Shown here piece after piece: positions 47,143 to 58,739 of a stretch of 64,000 nt of DNA. Positions within the stretch are counted from its first letter, which is position 1, and every line of letters begins with the position of its first letter. Both the position numbers and the translations under genes were made by a program. The stretch comes from Polytrichum commune (taxonomy: Eukaryota; Streptophyta; Polytrichopsida; Polytrichales; Polytrichaceae): NCBI GenBank assembly GCA_950295325.1, contig OX485805.1, positions 2,668,501 to 2,732,500 of the forward strand. Direction: 5' to 3'. Below the pieces are notes generated by a model. The model was not told the origin of the DNA. It did no database searches and saw nothing but the letters and a program-made list of their open reading frames with translations.

Positions 47143-47197
47143 CTTGTGGTACTTTTGGGCCACCCCCTTTCGAGGGAGCCTAAAAGTACCACACAAG
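47143..47197. repeat. Imperfect hairpin with about 20-bp arms
   Basis: CTTGTGGTACTTTTGGG pairs with CCTAAAAGTACCACACAAG across a CCACCCCCTTTCGAGGGA loop that can itself fold. It could form a strong RNA hairpin; no RNA gene is claimed. Confidence 0.6.
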
Positions 47198-48599
47198 CCC
47201 TTCGGTGAAGGTGGCCTGCATTTGCAGGCGCCCAAGCCGAACCCGGATGATAGGTGTATAACGTGAGTAGTTAGATTTTTAAGGGAGATTAAATATGCGT
47301 CGTAGTACCTCCGGAGGTTAGGCCTTAGTTTTTTACTAGTGTGGCTTTAAACTCCACTAACCAATTTCATATCTAGTTCTAACCTTAACCTACAACCTAT
47401 TCTACGCGCAGACGCACCAGCCTTGAAACCAAGGCAATCCTAATTTGTGAATTGGGATGGTTCTGATACACCCAACCGGGTGTGACTCATACCACCCTAA
47501 CTCAACGAACGGAATAACGACAATTTGATGGACCATTCAATTCTTCTTATTTCTTTATTTAGTTCTATTTAGTTTTCTAAGCGGGGGAACTTGGCCTAAG
47601 TCCCACCCTTCACACAAATTCCTTCTTAATTACTTACTTTTGTTTGCACGTCCTAACTTACTACATTAACATATTAGGCATCACCCCTTACCTCGGGTCT
47701 CTTGCCAACAAGGGTTTACGATTTATTTTGTATGTTTTGATTGTTAAATGTGTTTACACTGGATAGACCACGAAATGCAACTCAATGGGACCAGGGTGAC
47801 GGGCGACCTGTAGGTTCAACCTGTTGCGCAATCTTCATAAATTGGGGCCATTACTCCCAATCTATGGGGCCAACAACATAATAGTGGATTCGCGGGTCAT
47901 TAACTCCACCTTTCCACCAACAACATTCAGAGTGGTCGTGTCGGTGATTAATCCGACTTACCACACACGAAACTTGCTAATAAATGAAGCTACTACCACA
48001 AAACATACCAAGGGCCCCGAAAACAATGGAATTGGGTACTCCCTTGGCGGTCAAGTGGTCAAGCCACTTGACCTTACGAGATAGGTGAGTGAGTTTAGAG
48101 ATGCGTACCTTAGCCGTGCTCCCTCCAATCCTAAATGAAAGGCTTAAGGTTAGTTAATTTACCTCAATTTTCCTCGGTTGATTTGGGCTTGATGTAGGCC
48201 GAGCCGCTACCTCCTTCCTTGCTCCACTTTCCGAGCGTCGACCTTGCCTCCTTCTTTGTAACTAGTTTGGTAGTAAGCGTACCTTAGTTAACAATTAAAA
48301 TATAAAGTGTTATTCTGCCCTGTAATTTAATCCTAAGCATAATATTTATACTTAGTGCACCAAATTATCTTTCCAATGATCTAAAAATCACTCTAATCGG
48401 ATAAGAAATGCAAAAGTTATGAGGGTTGGAAGTGTGAGGTCGATTCAACCGACCCTTCCAACCCACCTATCTACCTTCTAACTTCAAAAATTCATAGCAC
48501 ATTCCTTACTACTTGGATCTAGGCTTTCCTTATACCATTGGAAAGCTATGAACAAGCTCTAACTAGAAAAATTATGACATCAGCAGGTTAAACTAATAG

Positions 48600-49080
48600 A
48601 AATTCAGCGGACTCCTTGTAACACAGCAGTCAATCAAGAAGGCTTAAACTATGTATCTCGCCTTCAACAATTCATATCTAATTCAAATCTTAGTCAAATC
48701 AAACGTTCTATATGACCCTGGAGAGATATTAAAAAGATGTATTTGATAAAAATATGTGATTAGAAAGGTAAGCCGAAGTGAACCCAGCAGGTCCTCTGTA
48801 ATGCAGCAGTCAACCAAAAGTTCTCAAACTATGTGTCCCATCTTGCACAATTCATATCTAATTCAAATCATGCTCAAATCAAATGTTCTAAGCCATTTTG
48901 GAAAGCTACACAAAAGTTCTACTTGGGAAAAATATAATTTCTTGGAATTAAAATTCCTATTGGGCTCGCAGGTCTGATCCAGCAGCCGCTACCCACAAGA
49001 CCACCCAGTTTTTCTACTCCATCTTTGAAAATCCATAACTAATTGTCATCTCAACCAAATCACAAATGGGAAACGGCTAT
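48600..49080. repeat. Degenerate repeats with about 180-bp period
   Basis: Two clear copies start near 48605 and 48785 (CAGC.G.CTCCT.TGTAA..CAGCAGTCAA, then AATTCATATCTAATTCAAAT). A third, weaker one lies near 48965. The CAATTCATATCTAATTC motif is of a kind often seen in plant LTRs, so this may be retroelement LTR sequence. Confidence 0.5.
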
Positions 49081-50034
49081 GGATAGCTATATGAAATCTC
49101 TCTAAGAGAAAAATGATAAGTATCTTGTTCTAGCTTTTGAACTAAGCCTTCAGGGCATTGGCAGATGAGGTCTATAATGCCTCTACTCAAAACTCTACCA
49201 TCCAACCTACCTCTACAAAAGAAGGAATAATTTTGTTGGTGTGTTAATAAACACACAATCTAACTAGGAGAGAGAGAGTAGAGGAGGTTCTCAAGCCTTT
49301 CTTTTAGACCATTGAGAATACATGCTAAAGGATTTTTTCCTAACTACATTGAAGCAGGGCTTCGCCCAAAAACTAGAGAAAGAGAGAGAGCTACAAGGTG
49401 GAAGGAGGGGTTTTTAAACCCTCTCACAAAAGGGTTGGACCCCTCCTCCACCGGATCCATTTTTCAAACTCTTTCCCGAAATTTTGGCTCGGGGGTTTTC
49501 CCGGTTGAGGTTGCCACCCTCTCGCCGAGGTGGCTCCGACAAAAAACCTTTAGAAATCTTTCTAATTTTTCCGCCATCGAGTTGGCAAGGGGGCAAGTGG
49601 GCAAGTATCCCCCTTGCTCTCTTTCTTTTTTTTCTTCAAAATTCTTCACGCCGATTTTATCTTCTTACGTAAAACACCTCCAATAGTCTTGTGTGCCTCA
49701 CACTAACTAATAAACTAACACTTGCTTAGCTAGCATCTACTAACATTTGCTTAATAACTAGCATCTACTAATATTTGCTTAGCTAGTTGTTTTTACTAGC
49801 TAGCACATTTTTTCTACTTTGCTATCTTCTAGCACTACTTAGTTTCATTTTGACCTTCCTTCTTCTAGGCTAAATGCTAAATGAACTAATTTTTTCTAAA
49901 TTCCCTATCAATTCTAACTTTTAATGCTAACATTCTAACTAAAAGTGATCCCGCAGAGTGGTGGACCACTCAAAGGGTTCACAAACCTGCTTGGGCGGGC
50001 AGTGTGGCGTAGGTCCCTCACTGTCCCGCCCTTA

Positions 50035-53000
50035 TGATGCAACCTAGAAGATTTCATAATTGTTGGAATTATTCTTGATAAGTTGAAGGTATTTGCATCA
50101 ACCTTGAAGAATTTGGAGTTTGGCTTTTTGACATGCTCGTTGTTAAGAGTTGTTGCTTAAAATGGGATTTTAAGAGTTTTTGGATGCATGTGATTTGTTA
50201 ACTTGCACTCCATCCAACTCTACAAAATATTGTGGGTTGTGAGAGTCATACGTTATCATGAGATGATTGTGGTGACAATTCTTTGAACATGGGTGTTTCA
50301 TATGTGAAAGATCTCATAACCTTTGCTCTCTTGCAAGACTTGACATCTTCAATTCCCCTCAACCAAGTGGAAATAATTTAGATTTGGTCTATGAGTTGTT
50401 AATCCTTGGAAACTTGAGATCGCCAAGCTTTTAAATTCTCATGATAATGGCTATTTACTTTGACATTTTGTCATGAGCATTTTGATAGCTTTAATTTCAT
50501 CTTTCTTTTGAGTTGCAAGTAGAGAGAAAGAAGTTTTATAATTTTTCAAAATTGAAGTTCCCAAGATTCAATTTTTTTGCATTTTGAGAAGTGTTCCAAA
50601 TAATTTTTAGGTCTTTGTCTTAACTTTGGTCAAAGACTTATGTGTTTCTGCCTTGCACTCTCTATGTTGAAGATTTTAGTTTGAGCATTTAATTTGAAGA
50701 CATCAGTAGATTGATTAAAATAATAAAATAAACCTTGAAAGCGCATTCGTGATATGATGCAAGGAAATGATGCTCAAGAAGTGTAAGGCCCATGTACACT
50801 AAGAATCGAGTTGATTGAACACCACCCTTGAGAAAGTGCACATGTGATGTGAAAGTGTCAGCCATAAACCCCCACCCTTGTGCGTCGTAGTCCGGGTGAG
50901 AGCCCAAGGCTCACATGTACTTGATACTCAATGCTCCAGAGTATAAATCTCAACACACGGTTTTTTTTATTCAAGTGCACTAGGTTACAAGTGTTTAAAA
51001 ACACTCTTTCCCTTTGTAGTCATGGACAACACCAACCCCCTACTATAATTCAACACCCACTCCTAAACCCGCCATTGAAGACAATGTGCATACAATTTGA
51101 TAAATGAGAAGGAGGCCACACCTCAACACTTAGAAAATGCTCATGTGACCATCGATCATCAACCAACATTACTTTTACTTACTTCCACTAATGTCCAACT
51201 AAACTCATCAACGACCCACTGATTAGCAATTATGCCAACCGGCCCTTTTCACTTACCCCCTAAAGACTAATTTGACACGTTACTCCCATCCCCCCTTAAG
51301 GTAGTTGATTTTGCCCTTACTTCTATGTGTTGGGTTACTTGTGAACATTGATCGGCAACTGGAATTGCAACTGGTACAGCAACCGTCAACGCCCATCGCC
51401 CGTCGCCCGTCACTGGACCATTTAGGTCCAGCGGCCAAGGGTCCATCCTCTGAGCCCCCTGACCTCAGTCGTTAGTTGCTCCCTGGTTCCTTGAGCTCCC
51501 ACCTTCATCGTCTGTGCCCCCTTGCCGTCAAGGCTCTTGCGCCCTCGGCTGTTGTCCATAGCCTCAGCGATCCAGCTTCGGTCCCCTTTCAGGCATAAAC
51601 ATCCACCTCTCATCTACATTGCTAGCTACCTACATCCATCAGGCAACCCTCCAACGAGGCAGGAACAGAGTCCTCCCAGCCGTCGCTAGTTCGACTTCCC
51701 CTGTTCGATCACACCTAACTCAGCTTCTCCAAGGTTCCTCCCTGTTGATTCCTCATGAATCATTGATGCCGCAATGCAGTTGCTCTGCGCCTGCGTTGAG
51801 ATCTCGCATTCCCGAATGCTCTGCAACGTCCGCACTTGCCGCAAGCAGCCTCTGCTCCGTTAGTCGCCCTTGTGTGTTGCCTTTCCAGGTCTTCCAGCCG
51901 CCACTCGGGCTAGCTTCCCAATTGCAGCACGGATGCGCCCTCTCCTTTCCTGCAACTCTTCACCCCTTTTGCTGAACTCGACTTGCTACCGAAGGCCAAG
52001 CATGTCACGAATGCCCATGGCCTCTGGAATTCGGCCTCTGTTTTGCTTGTCTCCGAATCCATCCCGGCAACCATTCATCATCCATATTAGAGACCCAGGC
52101 CCATGTGCCAACAACCATTCCAGTCTCAATCCCAAATCCTCTCTATTAACAGCAAAATCTTGCAGAGCTTCCGCATTGCTGGAACCCATCCATTCCGAGA
52201 GAGAGGAGAATGAGAGAGGAGAGTCCTGGACTTGCCGGACCCCCCCCCTTTGGGCTCCCCGGAAATCCAATAACCACCCTATCTAAAGGCCGACCCCCTT
52301 CCCTAAACTAACTAAGCTCGAGCTTAAAACAAACAATAAAACCTGGCCTAAGCCATAACTCTCACGCTAATACTAAACCTATATCTCAATTCCCCGTAAC
52401 TCTAAGCTTTCCTGCCCTATTAATCAATTCACAACTAATTCTTACGTGCTCCAATTCAAAGTCACGCCTACATGAACACTTATACCTACCACAAACATTA
52501 GATCACAACTTCACTCTTTTTTATCTTTTCAGCAAGTCATTGTAAACCTAAAGCCTAGGATTTTAATAAGTCAAAGATTAAGAACACATGTGGGCACGAA
52601 TTCGCGCTCACAGAAAGCCTATGTGTAAATGCAACTAAGCTAAGATATAGAGAATTTCAATTCTCCGAGGGATGAATTCGGATTGAAGTTGTTTGTAGAG
52701 GTTAATCTTACGCTTCCGCCACAAATTGAGTTCAAATTGTCCTTGATATCTCTCCTTGCTACGAGGTTTGTGAAGGATAAATTATAATAAATCACAACAA
52801 ATAATAGATGTTGTTGCAAAGATGCCACACTCAACCCTACGACAATGTGCGTTTTGCAAAGTTACTAGAACTAAATCAACTTTCGGCTACTCCACATCAA
52901 CTCATCCTTGTTGTCGTGTACCGCATTTTGGATTGTGTACATTGAAGGAATGAGAGCCATTCATGAAACTTTCTAAATACGCTTACATAGATAGTTTTTG

Positions 53001-53661
53001 AATTTGAAGCTACTCTTCATTCGTAAACTCATTGCTATTGTTCATTGTGAAGGTCTGAAATTTTGTTAACCATTGTGGAAATTCCTATGATAAATGGGTG
53101 AATGTTGTGCCTCTTGCAATTAACCACTATAGAAGGTGCATGAGGGAATTCAAGAAAACCCAACGTTACAAGGACTCGTGAGTTGTTGGTGACAAACTTT
53201 GAAGCAATTCAAAAAAATCACCATCAATTTGAGATACCTTCACTAGAAACTGCCACCCTCAATGTAGCTTACTTATTGTCCAAACCTTCATGTCCTCTGA
53301 TCCGACTACATGATACACATGCATTTGGCGCTGCCCAAACACAAGTCTTTGGAAATTTGAAGTTCAAATTCCCGCCATGTTATTTTCCATCTCTTTTCAT
53401 CACCCTCTCCACCTTCGACTAGCCCCTCCTCTATACCTCATTGTGCACTTATAATTTGAGCAAATTATGTTTGTATCATGAGCTTTGTGACAAAACCATT
53501 CGCATTGTAGAGTCACACACATGTAGGATGATGATGTTCAACTATGACTTCCCTTCCTTCCATGGAACTCACATGAATCCTCCCAAGGACAAGGTTCATA
53601 TAGCATTTGGTTTCATATAGCTAATTTTGGATAAATATGTGGACATTGCATGTAGATAGTA
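50035..53661. other. Transposon-rich intergenic region, no gene
   Basis: No gene is supported. A GC-rich block at 51.35-52.29 kb has long overlapping frames in both strands without domains, typical of decayed LTR or coding-like repeat DNA. A short LTR-end-like sequence lies at 52584-52612. Confidence 0.45.
52584..52612 (-). mobile_element. LTR-end fragment related to the solo LTR at 57136
   Basis: Read on the minus strand, TGTGAGCGCGAATTCGTGCC then CACATGTG closely resembles the solo LTR start (TGTGAGCCCAAAATGGTGCC then CACATGTG). The opposite end was not located, so only the terminus is claimed. Confidence 0.4.
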
Positions 53662-53785
53662 CTCCCTCCGTCCCATAATGGTTGTCCTACCTCCCGGAGT
53701 TTTATATTCCAAAATGTTCGTCCAAACGAACATTTTGGGATATAAAACTCCGGGAGGTAGGACAATCATTATGGGACAGAGGGAG
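53662..53785. mobile_element. Stowaway-type MITE, 124 bp
   Basis: Ends CTCCCTCCGTCCCATAATGG / CATTATGGGACAGAGGGAG, flanked by TA on both sides (53660-53661, 53786-53787). This is the canonical Stowaway (Tc1/mariner-type) terminus and target. The element is almost entirely palindromic, centred near 53723, and would fold into one long hairpin. Confidence 0.9.
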
Positions 53786-54473
53786 TAGTACATAGTATAT
53801 CATGCATGTCAATAATTGATCAATCTAAATTGCCACCTCACAAGACACAATTCACTTGGTAGTGGCAAATGCGAAATACTCTCACCATGAAGAAACTCTA
53901 CACATCAAGTAAGGCAATACATATTTAACTTGCATCATTGGCTCAGTGACATAATTGTTTCACATAGTAATTAAACGCACATGTAGGATGTTCATGTTTA
54001 GCAATGACTTCCCTTTTATTCCACTCACATGAATCTTTCAAGAACGAAGTTTGTTGCATTTGCGTCCATATACCTAAATCAACAAAATTTTGTAGAGAAC
54101 CTATATAAAAGCACAAAGATATTGAATGTAACTGAGATGAAATTTTTTCTCTCTACACCCACTTCATGTAGGATATGCGACATGCAATTACTACAAGATG
54201 ATTTGCAAATTCTATTCATTCCCCAAGCCATTTGGCTCATAATTTTCAGAGCTCAAATAAATATTTTATTCATTATCAAAGTGAATATTCTTGTGCTCAT
54301 CAACAAGTCATCCAAGTGCCCATGAAGATTCAAAGTGCACATAAAAACCCTACAAACTTTTGGCATATGGGGTATGAATCATTTGCACTTTTGCATTCCA
54401 CGAAATTAGAACTATGTGAGACAACGTTAGTTTTTGGAGGAGCATTCCTATGGTGCAACTACGCGTTCGAAAT
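53786..54473. other. 3' flank of the LRR locus, nothing recognised
   Basis: AT-rich DNA downstream of the last recognisable LRR. No exon or poly(A) signal could be assigned with confidence. Confidence 0.45.
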
Positions 54474-57135
54474 CTACATAGAATTTGTTACCATCCAAGT
54501 TTCAAGAGAGAGTAAACACATACGTCCCTGGGGTAATGTTACCAAGCTTGTACATCCCCCCAAATCAATCTTCGTCAACGAAGTGAGGTTTCCAAGTCCC
54601 TTGGGTAATGTTGTCAAGCTTGAACATCCCTTGCATTGTTCTTTCCAAGTTCCTCGGGTAGCGTTGTCACGCTCGAACAATCACGCAAATCAAGCTACGT
54701 CAAAGAAGTGAGGTTTCCAAGTCCCCCTAATAATATTGCCAACCTTAAACAACCCCCCCCCCCCCCCCAACTCAACCTCCCTCAAAGAAGTGAGGTTTCC
54801 AAGTCCTTCGGATACTCTTGTCAAGATTGACCATCCCTTCAATTTCAACTTCGTCATTGAACAAAGGCTTCCAAGTGCCTCGGGTAATGAAGTCAAGCTT
54901 GAAAATCCCCCCAAACCAATCATCGTCAAAGAAGTGAGGTTTCCAAGTCCCTTGGCTAAGGTTATCAAGCTTCATCAATTCAACAATTGAAACTTCCCCA
55001 AATGAGGCTTCCAAGTTCCTTGGGAAATGTTGTCAAACTTCAACATCCGAACAAATTAAGCTCCCTCCAAAAAGTGAGGTTTCCAAGTCCCTCGGGTAAT
55101 GTTCTCAAACTTGAGCATCCAGCCAAATAAATCTCCGTCAAGGAAGTGAGGTTTCCAAGTCCCTCGGGTAATGCAGTCAAATTTGAGCATCCATCCAAAT
55201 AAATCTCCGTCAAGGAAGTCAGGCTTCCTAGTCCCTCAGGTAACGTTATCAAGCTTGAACATCCCCCTAAATCAATCTCCGTCAAGGAAGAGAGGTTTCC
55301 AAGTCCATTGGATAATGTTGTCAAGCTTGAACATCCCCCCAAACGAATCTCCCTCAAAGAAGTAAGGTTTGCAAGTCCCTCGGGTGATGTTGTCAATCTT
55401 GAACAATATTGCAAACCAAACATCGTCAAGGAAGTGAGGTTTCCAAGTCCCTCGGGTAATGTTGTCAATCTTGAACAATATTGCAAACCAAACATTGTCA
55501 AAGAAGTGAGGTTTCCAAGTCCCTTGGGTAATGTTGTCAAGTTTGAACATCCCCCAAATGAATCTCCGGCAAGGAACTGAGGTTTCCAAGTCCCTCGGAT
55601 AATGTTGTCAAGCTCGAACATCCCTCCAAATGAATCTCCGTCAAGGAAGTGAGGTTTCCAAGTCCCTCGGGTAATGTTGTCAAATTTGAGCATCCATCCA
55701 AATAAATCTCCGTCAAGGAAGTGAGGTTTCCAAGTCCCTCGGGTAATGTTGTCAAGCTTGAACATCCCCCCAAATGAATCTCCGTCAAAGAAGTGAGGTT
55801 TCTAAGTCCCTCGGGTAATGTTGTCAAGCTTGAACATCCCCCCAAATAAATCTCCGTCAAAGAAGTGAGGTTTCCAAGTCCCTCGGGTAATGTTGTCAAG
55901 CTTGAACATCCATCCAAATCAATCTCCGTCAAGGAAGTGAGGTTTCCAAGTCCCTCGGGTAATGTTGTCAAGCTTGAACATCCATCCAAATCAATCTCCG
56001 TCAAGGAAGTGAGGTTTCCAAGTCCCTCGGGTAATGTTGTCAAGCTTGAACATCCCCTCACATGAATCTTCCTCACAAAAGTGAGGTTTCCAAGTCCCTC
56101 GGGTAATATTGTCAAGCTTGAACATGCCCACAAATGAACCTCTGTCAAGGAAGTGAGGTTTCCAAGTCCGTCGGGTAATGTTGTCAAATTTGAGCATCCA
56201 TCCAAATAAATCTCCCTCAAAGAAGTGAGGTTTCTAAGTCCCTCGGGTAAACTTGTCAACCTTGAACATCCCTCCAAATGAATCCCCCTCAAAGAAGTAA
56301 GGTTTGCAAGTCCCAGGGGTACTGTTGTCAAGCTTGAACATCCATCCAAATAAATCTCCGTCAAGGAAGTGAGGTTTCCAAATCCCTCGGGTAATGTTGT
56401 CAAGCTTGAACATCCCCCCAAATGAATCTCCGTCAAGGAAGTGAGGTTTCGAAGTCCCTCGGGTAATGTTCTTAAGCTTGGACATCCCACCAAATGAATC
56501 TCCGTCAAGGAAGTGAGGTTTGCAAGTCCCTTGGGTAATGTTGTCAAACTTGAACATCCCCCCAAATTAATATGCGTCAAAGAAGTGAAGTTTCCAAGTC
56601 CCTCGGGTAATGTTGTCAAGCTCGAACATCCCCCCAAATGAATGTCCGTCAAAGAAGTGAGGTTTCCAAGTCCCTCGGGTAATGTTGTCAAGCTTGAACA
56701 TCCCCGCAAATCAATCACCCTCAAAGCAGTAAGGTTTGCAAGTCCCTGGGGTAATGATGTCAAACTTGAACAATTCCACAAATGAATCTTCGTCAAAGAA
56801 GTGAGGTTTCCAAGTCCCTCGGGTAATGTTGTCAAGCTTGAACATCCCCCAAATGAATCTCCATCAAGGAAGTGAGGTTTCCAAGTCCCTTAGGTAATGT
56901 TGTCAAGCTCGAACATCCCCCCAAATGAATGTCCGTCAAAGAAGTGAGGTTTCCAAGTCCCTCGGGTAATGTTGTCAAGCTTGAACATCCCCGCAAATCA
57001 ATCACCCTCAAAGCAGTAAGGTTTGCAAGTCCCTGGGGTAATGATGTCAAACTTGAACAATTCCACAAATGAATCTTCGTCAAAGAAGTGAGGTTTCCAA
57101 GTCCCTCGGGTAATGTTGTCAAGCTTGAACATCCC
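54474..57135 (-). pseudogene. Disrupted 3' part of the LRR array
   Basis: About 37 further 24-residue LRRs (minus strand) continue the array of the kinase-NB-ARC-LRR gene beyond the solo LTR. The LRR frame is broken at 56846-56850 and 55551-55555, where a C(6) tract has become C(5). Units below about 55 kb are increasingly divergent (FSSLTSLPEALGSL, YCSRLTTSPEGLANL), with a C(16)-like run near 54.75 kb, and the array ends near 54480 (TSLTKIDLGGCTSLVTLPQG). The block cannot be translated as one protein. It is either decayed 3' sequence of the upstream gene or the remnant of an adjacent tandem paralogue. A 288-bp (four-LRR) block is duplicated at about 56641-56850 and 56928-57135. Confidence 0.75.
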
Positions 57136-58660
57136 TGTGAGCCCAAAATGGTGCCCACATGTGGTGATTGACTCTTCGAAACCAATTTTAGTTTGACCTT
57201 GAGGTGTTATGATTATTCACAAAACATAAAAAGAGTGAAGTGTGGTGTGGATTTAAGTTTAGGCATTAAGTGGTGTTGTGTGATTATTTCAAGGTTTGAT
57301 TTCAATAGGAGAATGCCTTGATTATGTAAGTAGGGGGTAAGGTGAAGCAAGGTGAGCTCCGCGGGTTAAATGCCCACTTTTGGATCCACCTTGGTAGTTT
57401 AGGAAGAAGGAAGCTTGGTGGATGGGGATTAGTCCCTACTTTAGAGGTGAAGGTTAAGGGATTGTGATTGGAGGTGCTAATCCTCTCACCCTATCCTCAC
57501 CTTTCTCTCCCTCTCTCCCTCTCTCCCTCTCTCCCTCTTTGCTACTTAAGGTGTTTTCTCTCTCATTTTCCTCTCTCTCTATCTAGTGCTCTCAAGAGAG
57601 CGAGCTCTTAAGAGCTTGAGCCACGTGTGTGGATTGATTAGTTGTAGTGAAGTGAAGGAGTTAGGCTCTCTCTCTCTCAATCTCTCTCATGTGTAGGGAT
57701 CCCTTAGAATGATTAGGAAAAAAAAACCACGTGTGATTAGTTATTAACTTGAGGGAATTAGTAGGAGGATAGATTAATTATGAGTTGATAGGTTAGAAGA
57801 ATGTTAAGTTAATGACTAGAAGGGAGATTGGTTTGAAGGATTCATTAGACTTCGGTCCAAACACTGCTGGACTGGGCCAGCTGCTGGACAGCCGAGGACC
57901 TGAAACCGAGCCAGCTGTTGGAGCAGCCGAGGGCCTGAAACCGAGCCAGCTGCTGGAGCAGCCGAGGGCTTGAAACCGAGCCAGCTGCTGGGCAGCCGAG
58001 GACCTGAAACCAAGCCAGCTGCTGGAGCAGCCGAGGGCCTGAAACCGAACCAGCTGCTGGGCAGCCGAGGGCCTGAAACCGAGCCAGCTGCTGGAGCAGC
58101 CGAGGGTGGTTGGGTCTCAAGAAGTAGTGGGTAGTAGGGAGCATGTTTGGGTGACTAAAGCTTAGCTCAAATCGAGTACTATCACTCAAACTAAGCATGG
58201 GTCAAGTTAGGCATTTAGATTATCCTAGCACATATGTAAGTGTTAGATTTATTAGACTAATTAGCGTGAGGTGTGGTTTGCTAGTAAATGTAATTGGGGT
58301 GGATCATCAAGAACAGTGTTTCTAAACACTTGCATCTTCTTGGTCAAAATAAGTTACTTGTTCAAGAATGGAGAATGTGGTTGATCCTAGCAATGACAAG
58401 GCAAAGGAAGTAAAGATTAAAGGTGCTAGGGGAATGTATTTACGGGTATGCGTGGCCAAAGCCGCGGGATGGACCTTGGAGAAGTCTAATACCTCATATG
58501 GTCAAGAAACAAGTATTAATAAAACATCATGAACCTTAAAACTAGAAAGTTCACTGAGATGAAGGATATTTCTTATATCATCGAGATTTGATACCACATG
58601 TGATTCACAAACCCATCATCCGGACTAGGACGCTTAAGGGTGGTTGGGTTTGGCCTCACA
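57136..58660. mobile_element. Solo LTR (1525 bp) inserted in the LRR array
   Basis: Begins TGTGAGCCCAAAATGG and ends GGCCTCACA, with TG..CA termini, and is flanked by a 5-bp direct repeat ATCCC (57131-57135 and 58661-58665) characteristic of LTR retrotransposon integration. No gag-pol or second LTR is present, so it is a solo LTR left by recombination. Removing it with one ATCCC copy rejoins the LRR unit exactly in frame, so the target was an in-frame LRR unit. Interior features are a CTCTCTCC microsatellite near 57.5 kb and a 34/35-bp minisatellite. Confidence 0.85.
57853..58108. repeat. 34/35-bp minisatellite inside the solo LTR
   Basis: About seven units of AGCCAGCTGCTGGAGCAGCC followed by GAGGGCCTGAAACCG. 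Unit length varies between 34 and 35 bp depending on GGAGCAGCC or GGGCAGCC. Open frames through it are artefacts of the repeat. Confidence 0.85.
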
Positions 58661-58739
58661 ATCCCCCCAAATGCATCTCCGTCAAGGAAGTGAGGTTTCC
58701 AAGTCCCTCGGGTAATGTTGTCAAGCTCGAACATCCCCC
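58661..58739 (-). pseudogene. LRR unit stranded between frameshift and solo LTR
   Basis: After the C(5) tract the LRR frame resumes for one unit (GCSSLTTLPEGLGNLTSLTE, then MHLGG) and stops where the LTR begins. It is coding only if the lost base is supplied and shows that the array was once continuous across this point. Confidence 0.7.

Larger units (their letters stand above)
46426..50034. mobile_element. 3.6-kb element with 24-bp terminal inverted repeats
   Basis: The sequence beginning TAAGGGCGGGACAGTGAGGG at 46426 is repeated as a perfect 24-bp inverted copy ending at 50034. No matching target duplication was found in the flanks (CCTCCCCTC against TGATGCAAC), so termini and class are uncertain. 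The interior shows no transposase. It includes a GC-rich block with a hairpin (47143-47197), degenerate 180-bp repeats (48.6-49.1 kb) and a GC-richer stretch at 49.3-49.7 kb whose open frames overlap in several registers. A large non-autonomous DNA element, or nested retroelement debris flanked by unrelated MITE ends, are both possible. Confidence 0.45.

Noticed and set aside
47143-47197. Hairpin as a microRNA precursor
   Set aside because: Arms are only about 20 bp with a GC-rich loop inside a putative mobile element, and no target or small-RNA evidence is available.
49312-49686. 124-codon plus-strand frame
   Set aside because: Overlapped by comparable frames in other registers, begins in AG-repeat sequence and shows no domain. 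It lies within a putative mobile element.
51422-52286. Overlapping frames of 94-138 codons in GC-rich DNA
   Set aside because: Open in several registers on both strands, rich in Ser, Pro and Arg without a domain. Better explained by base composition of decayed repeat DNA.
57816-58198. Frames with LLQQLARFQALGCPAAGS repeats
   Set aside because: They are translations of the 34/35-bp minisatellite inside the solo LTR. Unit length switches between 34 and 35 bp and breaks any frame.
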